Shown one piece after another: positions 16,822 to 23,776 of a stretch of DNA of 23,798 bases. Every line of letters begins with the position of its first letter. The stretch's first letter is position 1. Source of the stretch: JBMYYR01 sp965243605 (GTDB taxonomy: Bacteria; Bacteroidota; Bacteroidia; Flavobacteriales; CAJXXR01); NCBI GenBank assembly GCA_965243605.1, contig CBDEVQ010000071.1, positions 1 through 23,798 on the forward strand, written 5' to 3'. A program made the position numbers and the translations under genes. The notes beneath the pieces were generated by a model that worked only from the letters and a program-made list of their open reading frames with translations, made no database searches and had not been told where the DNA came from.

Positions 16822-17682
16822 TTATTCAATAACTTTTAGACTTAAATCTAAATTATAAACCGAATGCGTTAATGCTCCCATAGACACAAAATCTACACCA
16901 CATAACGCATATTCTCTTAGTGTTTCTTCATTAATACCACCAGAAGATTCAGTCTCAAAACGGTCTCCAATTATATCAACAGCAGTTTTAGTATCCTCAA
17001 AACTAAAATTATCTAGCATTATACGATCTACACCACCATGGTTTAATACTTGTCGCATTTCGTCTAAATCACGAACTTCAATCTCTATTCTTAAATCAAG
17101 ATTATTTTCTTTAAGATATGCATTCGTTTTATCTATAGCTTGTGGAATACCACCTGCAAAATCTATATGGTTATCCTTCAACATAACCATATCATATAAT
17201 CCAAATCTATGATTCTCTCCACCACCTATTTTAACAGCCCATTTTTCGAGAATTCGTATACCAGGTGTCGTTTTTCTAGTATCTAATATTTTAGTGTTTA
17301 AATCGGCAATTAATGATGCAAATGCATTTGTTTTAGTGGCAATAGCACTCATTCTTTGCATACAATTTAATACTAAACGTTCTGCTTTTAATAGTAAGAT
17401 TCTATTTCCTTGAATTGTAAATGCAATGTCTCCATATTTAACATGGTCACCATCTTGCTTAAGAATATCCATTTCAACAGAAGGATCTATAGCTTTAAAT
17501 ATAATTTTAGCCAATTCAACCCCTGCTAATACACCCTCATCTTTTACCAACAATTTCATGTGTCCGATGGCATCATGCGGTATACAAGCTAACGAACTAT
17601 GGTCTCCTTCTCTTACATCTTCTTTTAATGCAATATTTATAAATTCATGAATTTCTTTAAGTCTATCTTCAGTAATGTACAT
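16822..17682 (-). CDS. nadC: Nicotinate-nucleotide pyrophosphorylase (carboxylating)
   Basis: A 286-aa quinolinate phosphoribosyltransferase: quinolinate plus PRPP gives nicotinate mononucleotide, CO2 and pyrophosphate, the third step of de novo NAD synthesis. Family blocks are clear: LNCMQRMSAIATKT (about 105), DTRKTTPGIR (about 135), KIGGGENHRFGLYDMVMLKDNHI (about 152-175, quinolinate and PRPP contacts), IEIEVRDLDE (about 200), and the C-terminal ESSGGINE. The length is normal. The start ATG at 17682 is preceded by a good two-part promoter. Likely co-transcribed with yihY. No NiaR or NrtR-type site was recognised. Confidence 0.97.
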   Translation of the reverse strand: MYITEDRLKEIHEFINIALKEDVREGDHSSLACIPHDAIGHMKLLVKDEGVLAGVELAKIIFKAIDPSVEMDILKQDGDHVKYGDIAFTIQGNRILLLKAERLVLNCMQRMSAIATKTNAFASLIADLNTKILDTRKTTPGIRILEKWAVKIGGGENHRFGLYDMVMLKDNHIDFAGGIPQAIDKTNAYLKENNLDLRIEIEVRDLDEMRQVLNHGGVDRIMLDNFSFEDTKTAVDIIGDRFETESSGGINEETLREYALCGVDFVSMGALTHSVYNLDLSLKVIE

Positions 17683-17701
17683 GTTATTCTTATTTTTTGT
17701 T

Positions 17702-17735
17702 CAAAAATAATATTTAAATCTCACATATATTCAAA
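17702..17735 (-). promoter_or_regulatory. nadC promoter: TTTG - 22 bp - TATTTTTG
   Basis: On the minus strand, the -7 element TATTTTTG (17702-17709) and a TTTG -33 element (17732-17735) are 22 bp apart, matching the Flavobacterium consensus TTG-N17-23-TAnnTTTG. The -7 ends 19 bp before the nadC ATG. It is the best complete promoter in the window. Confidence 0.65.
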
Positions 17736-17923
17736 TTCATTAAATAAGCCTTCCATCTTATTAAAATTTATAATCATTGTAAAAACTTGAGCTCAAAATT
17801 ATGTCCACATAAGAATGACAATGCGGTGTTAACTCCTATATATACTGCAATCTTTAAAATGACCACTGTCCTGTCTAATTATTTCCTGCCATTTACTTTA
17901 TTGATGCTCTATATTTGTAATAT

Positions 17924-18047
17924 CAAATTTCCAGTTACAAAATACTTAAACATCAATTTCAGTATTTCTATTTTTAAAATTTCGTTTTAATATTTTCGTT
18001 TTTCTTATTTCAAAGGTCAGCTACAAAGGAGTGGTTGGCCTTTTTTA
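17924..18047 (+). ncRNA. Candidate short RNA or attenuated leader
   Basis: A plus-strand -7-like element TATATTTG (17910-17917) is followed about 90 bp later by a terminator hairpin and T-run, with no gene between. This would make an RNA of about 120 nt. No known RNA family was recognised, no -33 TTG is present at normal spacing, and the start is approximate. An attenuator leader of the gene at 18135 is the main alternative. Confidence 0.28.
18013..18047 (+). terminator. Orphan intrinsic terminator on the plus strand
   Basis: A 12-bp stem pairs AAGGTCAGCTAC with GTGGTTGGCCTT (three G-T wobbles) across the loop AAAGGA and runs into six T residues. On the minus strand there is no T-run. There is no plus-strand gene between the M16 terminator and this point. 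Confidence 0.7.
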
Positions 18048-18134
18048 TTAATCTATGATTTTTTGAGGTTAAAATTGGAGAGATGCACTAATATTTCGAC
18101 AATATGTTATAGCTTTATCGCCAAAATAAAACAA

Positions 18135-18539
18135 ATGACAAAGCACTTACATCTTTTTGCTTTACTTATTCTAATACTCCCTGTATCTTATGTCTTATTT
18201 TGGACAACATCATACCAAGAACTAGAGATAGATAATAATGAAATATCTATTGAAGGATTCATGGGAGAATCTATACCAATATCTGAAATTGACACGATTA
18301 TTGCGGAATACGAGTTGCCTAAAATTTACAGTTCTGCAGGTATTAGTTTAAAAGGATATGAAAAAGGGTACTTTACTCGATTTTCAGATCAAAGACAAGT
18401 GAAAATTATTGCACATCATAAAAAGCTATATATAAAAATTGTACGCAAAAATGGAGAAATTGTATATTACAATGCAGACTCTGTTGACAATACAAAAGCT
18501 TTATATACTTCATTAGAACAAACCATCTTCAAAAAATAA
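18135..18539 (+). CDS. Membrane-anchored bacterial PH-like domain protein
   Basis: A 134-aa protein with an N-terminal transmembrane or signal-anchor segment (about 3-25, HLHLFALLILILPVSYVLFW) and a beta-rich remainder with the pattern of bacterial PH-like domains: ISIEGFMGESIPISEIDTI, then KGYEKGYFTRF, KLYIKIVRKNGEIVYYNAD and a C-terminal helix with TKALYTSLEQ. The frame is open 24 codons further to a TTG at 18063, but the ATG at 18135 puts a proper membrane segment at the N-terminus. It is followed by the DUF3817 gene two bases after its stop, so the two form an operon. Function is unknown; the PH call is by pattern only. Confidence 0.65.
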   Translation: MTKHLHLFALLILILPVSYVLFWTTSYQELEIDNNEISIEGFMGESIPISEIDTIIAEYELPKIYSSAGISLKGYEKGYFTRFSDQRQVKIIAHHKKLYIKIVRKNGEIVYYNADSVDNTKALYTSLEQTIFKK

Positions 18540-18541
18540 TT

Positions 18542-18814
18542 ATGCTTAAAATTCTTAAAATTGTAGGGCTTATTGAAGGGATCTCCTTTCTAGTTATGTT
18601 ATTTGGAACCATGCCTATGAAATACCTTTTTTCTATGTCAGAATTAAACAAACCAGTTGGAATGGTTCATGGTATATTATTTATCACCTATGTTATCCTT
18701 GTAATTATGGTGGGAATAGAGAGGAAATGGAATAAATCTGCAATAGGATGGTCTTTGTTTGCTTCTGTTATTCCTTATGGAACATTCTATGCCGACAAAC
18801 AATTCTTTAAATAA
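18542..18814 (+). CDS. DUF3817 small integral membrane protein
   Basis: A 90-aa protein with about three transmembrane segments. It matches the DUF3817 pattern: an N-terminal IVGLIEGISFLVMLFGTMPMKY, a central PVGMVHGILFITYVILV, and a C-terminal hydrophobic segment ending in FYADKQFFK. Biochemical role is not known. It starts 2 bp after the PH-like gene and is the last gene before a bidirectional terminator, so co-expression is nearly certain. Confidence 0.85.
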   Translation: MLKILKIVGLIEGISFLVMLFGTMPMKYLFSMSELNKPVGMVHGILFITYVILVIMVGIERKWNKSAIGWSLFASVIPYGTFYADKQFFK

Positions 18815-18846
18815 AAAAAAGCCTAATCTAGATTAGGCTTTTTTTT
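18813..18846. terminator. Bidirectional terminator, DUF3817 against hmuY-like gene
   Basis: A perfect 18-bp palindrome (18821-18838, arms GCCTAATCT) flanked by eight A residues on the left and eight T residues on the right. It overlaps the last codon of the plus gene and the first bases of the minus-strand gene's stop, ending both convergent units. Confidence 0.92.
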
Positions 18847-19795
18847 ATTTAAGCAATTCAAAGGAGATCATAGGATATCCTTTTTTTCCTTCACTATTGT
18901 AATAGTCTATAAATTTCAATTTATAAATTAATCCATTTGCATATCTAATGACGTAAACTTTAGATTGATCAATTATATATAACCCTTTATCTAAATCATA
19001 GACTTTCCAATCATACCCTATTTTATCAATATGTTTAGAGAAATTATAATGCGCTATATTCGATAAGTTAATCGCCTCATATTCTAAATCGGTAGCTATT
19101 GCAATTTCTATAGTATTAGACATATTCAATAATACACCTCTTACTAAGTAGTCTAAATCTGCATCTACAAATCGAGTAATATAACCTCCACAATAAAAAT
19201 CAGATTCTACAAATAAGTTATTGAACATCGTTTCTTCGGTAAGAAATGAAAAGAACACTCCAGATGAAGCGCTTAAATCTAGTATTTTCAGCTTCCATGT
19301 ATCCTCTAATCTTTGCTTATACTCTAAATGGAGTTTATCCTCCACCAGTTTCATTTTACAATCTACTTTTTGAAGTACTTCACCTACAATATTTCTCCCT
19401 AAATCAATAATATAATACTGTTCTTTATCGGTTAGTTTGATCTTAAAATCAGATTCTTCATTTGAATAATCATCATAAACAAACACAGAATCATGAAAAG
19501 TATCTTCAAATCTATTCGCCTCATCTATCTCTAATACCTTCATAAATCGAGACGTATTAATCCTTACTTCTCTATTGGGATATATATACAAGTCCCAATC
19601 AATAGAATTAATTTGATACACCTCTGAAGATTGTAATGAAAACCCGATGTGTGAAGTGTACTCCTCTCCCATTTCTAATGTTTGATATACAGAACCTTGA
19701 ATATCTATAATAGGCTTAGGCAGTTCCTCCTTTTCGCAAGACATTAATAAAACGACCATTAATATCCCGACTAAAGTCTGTGTATTTCTTATCAT
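18845..19795 (-). CDS. HmuY-family haem-binding lipoprotein
   Basis: A 316-aa lipoprotein. The leader ends in LLMSC with the lipidated Cys at residue 20, then EKEEL, which fits the surface-export signal. The HmuY hallmarks are present: WDLYIYP near residue 67 (the family's WDLxF strand), KIGYDWKVYDL near 260, YVIRYANGLIYKLKFIDYYN near 280-300, and a terminal GYPMISFELLK. HmuY proteins capture haem at the surface and pass it to the TonB receptor encoded next to them. The ATG overlaps the receptor stop by four bases (ATGA), so the two are coupled. Haem ligands cannot be assigned by eye. The middle of the protein (about 90-230) is more divergent than the ends. Confidence 0.83.
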   Translation of the reverse strand: MIRNTQTLVGILMVVLLMSCEKEELPKPIIDIQGSVYQTLEMGEEYTSHIGFSLQSSEVYQINSIDWDLYIYPNREVRINTSRFMKVLEIDEANRFEDTFHDSVFVYDDYSNEESDFKIKLTDKEQYYIIDLGRNIVGEVLQKVDCKMKLVEDKLHLEYKQRLEDTWKLKILDLSASSGVFFSFLTEETMFNNLFVESDFYCGGYITRFVDADLDYLVRGVLLNMSNTIEIAIATDLEYEAINLSNIAHYNFSKHIDKIGYDWKVYDLDKGLYIIDQSKVYVIRYANGLIYKLKFIDYYNSEGKKGYPMISFELLK

Positions 19796-22002
19796 AATTT
19801 TAATCTGATTTGCATTTGCAACATGCGTCCTCTAGCTATATTTTGTTGAGACGAAGAGTGTGCTGATGCATTTGAATTTGTTATAGCGGTAACATCAAGA
19901 ATATTTTTAACCCATAAACCCAATTCTATTTTTTGGGAATACTTATATTGATATCCAAAATCTATAAACGTATAAGCTTCTTGTAAAAATCTTTGGGTTG
20001 TTTCGTCATCATCGTATCTAAAAGTTGATCGTTCAGAATTCCAAATTAATGCTAAGGATAAAACAGAATGTTGTTGAATAGACTTTTGAATTCTAGAAGA
20101 TATTTGATGACTATTTACCCAATTATTAGGAATACGATCCTCAAGAATTCGATCCGAAATAAATTGATATCCTAAATTAAATTGCCAAGATTTAATAGGT
20201 CTACTTAAATCTATATGCCCACCAAAACCTTGATACTTTGAAAAATTACCATACGTAAACCAGCTCGAATTCTCTGTGGCTTGAATAAGCTCAATTTTAT
20301 TGGTCATATAGTTAAAAAAGCTACCTATACTAATCATCACTTTTTCTTTAACCGCCTTTGAATAACTCGTATTAAGATGATACGATTGTTCAGCTTTAAG
20401 CGCGCTGTTACCAATAATATGATGGTTATTATCTATAAATTCAAAATACAGATCTTTTAGCCCTGGATTTCTGTACCCTCTACTTAAACTAAGCTTTAAC
20501 ACAGATTGATCTTTAAACTCAAATTTTGAATTTAAGGATGGAGTTATGGCCGTTTTCCCATTTGTAAAATGACTCAATCTTACCCCAGCCTGAAGAACAG
20601 CTTTTTTATTTATTTCAATCCGATCTTTAATATAAAGACCATAAGACAATAGATCTTTTTTATCGCCGTTAATCCGTTGACCTTTTATTTCATCATACAA
20701 AACGTCAATTCCATAATCTAATTTGTGTTTATTAAAACCCATAAACTTAGCTTGATATCTAAATTGGAATGAATTATAAGACGTTGTATCTGTAACTAGA
20801 GAATTTGGTAAAACAGTTAACGTATTTAAATCTTTAATGAACGTTTTTCTGTACCGATTATAGAATTGGGCATTAGCAATAATTTTAAACAAATGGTGAT
20901 CTTTAAATGCACCTTTTAGTTGACTTTGAGCAAAGAAACGATGGGATTCTAATTCTGAATCTTTTGCCTTAGAATATGTAGGTGCAACAAATGGATATCC
21001 ACGTTCTGTTATCGTTTCATTTTGATAAAAAATTTGATTTGTAAGTCGTAATTTATTTAATGTTAAATCATATTTTACTTTTCCATTTATGGATAACTTA
21101 GGGTTCCATGAATTTACCCGATTACTATCTGCAACTTGTCCACTAAATCCTTCCCAAAATACATCGTTAGCATTCCAACCATCAAAATAAGTTCTATTAA
21201 AATAGACGTTCAAACTATGTTTTTTTCTGGCTTCAATAAAATGAAAAGTAGATTTATATGTTCCTGTATTTTCGGCTAATAATTGTATAGAACCACCTAT
21301 ACTATCTCTAATATCTTCATCGTGAGAAATAAATTGAATAACACCTCCAAGTGCATTAGATCCGTATTCTAAGGAAACTGGTCCCTTTACAACTTCTACA
21401 CTTTGTTTTTCTTGAATTTGAATTTGTTCCAAGTCTACAAAACCATCAGAACGACCATTCATTTCTATTCCATCCACTATTATTTTAACATGTTCGCCAG
21501 AAAGTCCATTTATACTTACAGAACTACCTAATACTGGATCTCTTGTTATTCGTATTCCTTTTTCCCATTTTAGTACTTGGGTTGCATCTACAGCACCTAA
21601 TTTTTCAATTTGTTTTTCGGATACTGTAATCACATCATACACGGATTCTTTTTTTGATATTGGAATAATATCCCCAGTTAATACAATATTGTCTAACTCA
21701 TTATGCAACGGAACTAAACTGAACTGATATTCCGACTTTATTTCATTGACATTTATTACAAGTGTCTCATACCCTATGTGCGATAATTTAATTCCGTCCT
21801 TAATATGTATATTCTGTGAATAGTTTGCCTGCCCATTTTTATTGGTCACTAAAACTTTAGTTTGCTTCTTTATGGGTATATAGATGTGTACATTTTCTAT
21901 AGGATCTCCTGATAATTGATCTGTTATAGAAAATGAAACTTGAGTAAATCCGTAACTTATTTGGAATACAGTTAATAGAAATAGTAAGTATAATTTATGC
22001 AT
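19792..22002 (-). CDS. TonB-dependent receptor, HmuR-like haem transporter
   Basis: A 736-aa outer-membrane receptor. Signal peptide about 1-21 (MHKLYLLFLLTVFQISYGFTQ). Residues about 22-105 form a CarboxypepD-regulatory-like N-terminal domain, then a plug (about 120-225, INGLSGEHVKIIVDGIEM and VEVVKGPVSLEYGSNALGGVI) and a 22-strand barrel. It has a haem-receptor-like element: YRNP at 510-513, then two histidines at 527-528 and NSAL at 532-535, resembling the FRAP...His...NPNL signature of HmuR-type receptors. An upstream ATG at 22023 is possible, but the one at 22002 gives a clean signal peptide. It overlaps the small upstream gene by 8 bases and hmuY-like downstream by 4. Iron-dependent regulation is expected from the family. 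Confidence 0.9.
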   Translation of the reverse strand: MHKLYLLFLLTVFQISYGFTQVSFSITDQLSGDPIENVHIYIPIKKQTKVLVTNKNGQANYSQNIHIKDGIKLSHIGYETLVINVNEIKSEYQFSLVPLHNELDNIVLTGDIIPISKKESVYDVITVSEKQIEKLGAVDATQVLKWEKGIRITRDPVLGSSVSINGLSGEHVKIIVDGIEMNGRSDGFVDLEQIQIQEKQSVEVVKGPVSLEYGSNALGGVIQFISHDEDIRDSIGGSIQLLAENTGTYKSTFHFIEARKKHSLNVYFNRTYFDGWNANDVFWEGFSGQVADSNRVNSWNPKLSINGKVKYDLTLNKLRLTNQIFYQNETITERGYPFVAPTYSKAKDSELESHRFFAQSQLKGAFKDHHLFKIIANAQFYNRYRKTFIKDLNTLTVLPNSLVTDTTSYNSFQFRYQAKFMGFNKHKLDYGIDVLYDEIKGQRINGDKKDLLSYGLYIKDRIEINKKAVLQAGVRLSHFTNGKTAITPSLNSKFEFKDQSVLKLSLSRGYRNPGLKDLYFEFIDNNHHIIGNSALKAEQSYHLNTSYSKAVKEKVMISIGSFFNYMTNKIELIQATENSSWFTYGNFSKYQGFGGHIDLSRPIKSWQFNLGYQFISDRILEDRIPNNWVNSHQISSRIQKSIQQHSVLSLALIWNSERSTFRYDDDETTQRFLQEAYTFIDFGYQYKYSQKIELGLWVKNILDVTAITNSNASAHSSSQQNIARGRMLQMQIRLKL

Positions 22003-22315
22003 TTTGTAATAGTCGTTCTGCATTTAGTAATATTAAACTAGAACCAATTAAATATTCAAGCTCTAAATATTCTGTTTTTAATAAATTCATTAGCATTCCT
22101 CCACGAGATTCACATTCAAAATACAGTGGAGAAACTTCATTATGCACATTGCAGAATGACTTGACTTCATCTTTGATATCTGCATAAAAAACGCTCAATT
22201 CATATTCACTCATATTTAATTGAATATTCTTAAACAGTATGTGCCACTTTGAACAAGCTTTGCATTTATAGATACATCCTCGATGTGTCCTATGGTAAAT
22301 TTTTACGTCTGACAT
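21995..22315 (-). CDS. Small Cys-rich protein leading the haem operon
   Basis: A 106-aa cytoplasmic-looking protein with no signal peptide. The N-terminal part holds His8, His11, Cys14, Cys18 and Cys21 (spacing Cx3CxxC), enough to bind a metal. It continues with NIQLNMSEYELSVFYADI, then further Cys/His (FCNVHN, FEC). It looks like a small Bacteroidota domain-of-unknown-function family, possibly DUF6686, but I could not verify this. Its stop overlaps the receptor start (ATGCATAA), so it is the first clear gene of a coupled three-gene haem operon. A metal- or haem-linked regulatory or handling role is inference. Confidence 0.72.
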   Translation of the reverse strand: MSDVKIYHRTHRGCIYKCKACSKWHILFKNIQLNMSEYELSVFYADIKDEVKSFCNVHNEVSPLYFECESRGGMLMNLLKTEYLELEYLIGSSLILLNAERLLQNA

Positions 22316-22333
22316 GATTAATTTTACAAATGC

Positions 22334-22384
22334 ATTATCCTTTTGGTTTTATATCACCAAAAGGATAATTTGATAGTAGATAAT
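22334..22384. promoter_or_regulatory. 14-bp hairpin and GATAAT array before the haem operon
   Basis: ATTATCCTTTTGGT (22334-22347) and ACCAAAAGGATAAT (22356-22369) form a perfect 14-bp dyad with an 8-nt loop. Adjacent are three GATAAT-type hexamers at 22364-22369, 22372-22377 (GATAGT) and 22379-22384, spaced 8 and 7 bp. This resembles a Fur-type operator built of GATAAT repeats, in front of iron/haem genes. It is not followed by a T-run, so it is not a terminator. The same bases also lie in a 47-codon frame. Confidence 0.42.
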
Positions 22385-22478
22385 TGAAAAATCTATTTTG
22401 GGTGATTGTTGAAAAAAATAAGTTACCATGGTACAAGAAAACACAACAAACAAAAAGACAACTAAACCTTTTTTTCAT
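22335..22478 (-). CDS. Candidate 47-aa membrane or secreted peptide
   Basis: An ATG at 22478-22476 opens a 47-codon frame ending in TAA 19 bp before the small Cys-rich gene. The peptide begins MKKRFSCLFVCCVFLYHG, a basic N-terminus followed by a hydrophobic stretch, which looks like a signal or anchor segment, and ends in FGDIKPKG. Against it: the base composition is that of a T-rich leader, and the frame runs through the inverted repeats and GATAAT array described here. It could be a leader peptide or chance. Confidence 0.27.
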   Translation of the reverse strand: MKKRFSCLFVCCVFLYHGNLFFSTITQNRFFNYLLSNYPFGDIKPKG

Positions 22479-22543
22479 GTACAACATAACCCTTAAATTG
22501 TCCTTGCATCAAAACAATTTATATTACTTCATGGTAACTTATT
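22417..22543 (-). terminator. Long-range 14-bp inverted repeat, terminator-like
   Basis: AATAAGTTACCATG (22417-22430) and CATGGTAACTTATT (22530-22543) are perfectly complementary and enclose 99 nt. On the minus strand the second arm is followed at once by a run of about six T residues, as in an intrinsic terminator, and it starts about 20 bp after the stop of the gene ending at 22565. The left arm is also part of its own TACCATGGTA palindrome (22424-22433), so alternative folds exist. The large loop makes it atypical. Confidence 0.45.
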
Positions 22544-22564
22544 CCCACAACCTATCTTAATATT

Positions 22565-23776
22565 TTACTGTACAACAAGCTTTTCTGTTATCGTTTCATG
22601 ATCTAAAACGGCTTGAACAATATACAACCCAGATTGTTTAAATGTTAAAAGCATTTCAGATTCAGGATTTGATTCAGACTGGATTAACTTACCAAGTTGA
22701 TTAAAGACATTTAATTGATTAACTTCTTTAAGTTGTATGTTAACAGGTTGATTCGTACTAATAGGATTAGAAGCAATAATTAGATTTTGTTCCTTGTCTA
22801 TTTCACTTACATTTAAGTTTGGAGTTTTGTACATTAGAGTAACTATACCAGTAGAAGATCCTTCATATGCCGTAAAATAAAAATGATGAAGTGTTCCATC
22901 TTCTTCTTTTAAAACATAACTTAAATTTTCTGTAAGATCATAACTGAAATTACCCATGTTAAAGCTTTTCCAATCAAAACCAACCGTATTAATATCTGTT
23001 TGATAGGTTAACGAAGAATAATCGACCATTTCTGGATCTGTATTTTCAACTTCAGCAATTTCTATTCCTTGACGTGTTCTCACTCCCACTACTGGATAGG
23101 CCGTTGGAGCCAAATCGATATATTTACCAATAATAAATTGCCAATCTTCTTGTTCTGGTTCACGTTCAAATACAATATTTTGTACCAAATCAAAGTGTAC
23201 AAATGTTCTGTCTTCGTAATCTGCTTTTACAATTTCCTTTTGAACGAGTGTAGCTCCAGATACCATTTCTTCATATTGAAATGTATATTTCCCCGTTTTT
23301 AATTGATTGATAAACAATTTATAATAGGCTCCATCAATTTCGGCAATATAAACGGCTGAACCATTCACATAATGTGTTACCATATCATAGGTTCCCCACC
23401 CTAAATCAAATCCACTTGAAGGATCTACAGGGTCTTGATTAAGCGAACCAATTGCCCAATTCGTTTGAGAATTGTTTAATGGTGACATAGATGAAATTCC
23501 AGCAGTATCTATTGTAGACCAATCCGCTAAAGTATAAGATGTTCTATAAATTGAATTCCCCCATGAATCTTGAAAGTGGATGGCTGCATCCCCATTCCCT
23601 AATCCAAATGCTAAATGCCAATTCTTAGCATCTTCATCTTCACCAGATGCATCTGGTAAATTATAATATACATCTTTAGCATAAGAAGCTGTTAGATCTA
23701 TGGTTTGTTCTGTGAATGTTTGTGCACTTAATCCGGCACAAATCATAATAGAAAATAGTGATAGTTTTGTTCTCAT
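22565..23776 (-). CDS. Secreted protein: two tandem HmuY-like units plus T9SS sorting domain
   Basis: A 403-aa exported protein. Signal peptide about 1-18 (GLSA before Q). Two parallel units are visible: unit 1 (about 48-169) with NWHLAFG, GFDLGWGTYDM and YYKLFINQLKTGKYTFQYEE; unit 2 (about 193-317) with DWQFIIGK, VGFDWKSFNM and HFYFTAYEGSSTGIVTLMYK. Both follow the HmuY order (W-x-L-F strand, DW core, Y-x-L-x-F strand, G...TF-Y end). A type A T9SS sorting domain (about 329-403) follows. This suggests a released or surface-attached haemophore-like protein next to a haem receptor. A TTG at 23782 would add two residues; the ATG at 23776 is preferred. The upstream promoter is near the window edge and is not clear. 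Confidence 0.8.
   Translation of the reverse strand: MRTKLSLFSIMICAGLSAQTFTEQTIDLTASYAKDVYYNLPDASGEDEDAKNWHLAFGLGNGDAAIHFQDSWGNSIYRTSYTLADWSTIDTAGISSMSPLNNSQTNWAIGSLNQDPVDPSSGFDLGWGTYDMVTHYVNGSAVYIAEIDGAYYKLFINQLKTGKYTFQYEEMVSGATLVQKEIVKADYEDRTFVHFDLVQNIVFEREPEQEDWQFIIGKYIDLAPTAYPVVGVRTRQGIEIAEVENTDPEMVDYSSLTYQTDINTVGFDWKSFNMGNFSYDLTENLSYVLKEEDGTLHHFYFTAYEGSSTGIVTLMYKTPNLNVSEIDKEQNLIIASNPISTNQPVNIQLKEVNQLNVFNQLGKLIQSESNPESEMLLTFKQSGLYIVQAVLDHETITEKLVVQ

Larger units (their letters stand above)
17683..18134. other. Intergenic region between nadC and the PH-like gene
   Basis: About 450 bp with no convincing protein-coding gene. It holds the nadC promoter, a TTGAGCTCAA palindrome (17787-17796), a TATATTTG -7-like element facing right (17910-17917) and a strong intrinsic terminator on the plus strand. 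The stretch from about 17924 to 18047 may therefore be a short non-coding transcript, or the leader of the gene at 18135. A 67-codon frame at 17787-17990 exists but looks non-coding. Confidence 0.5.

Noticed and set aside
17787..17796. TTGAGCTCAA palindrome as a nadC operator
   Set aside because: A single 10-bp palindrome about 100 bp from the start is likely by chance; no second half or known NAD-regulator motif.
17787..17990. 67-codon plus-strand frame in the nadC upstream gap
   Set aside because: It overlaps the likely promoter-like element, has a composition like the surrounding non-coding DNA, no domain pattern and no convincing start context.
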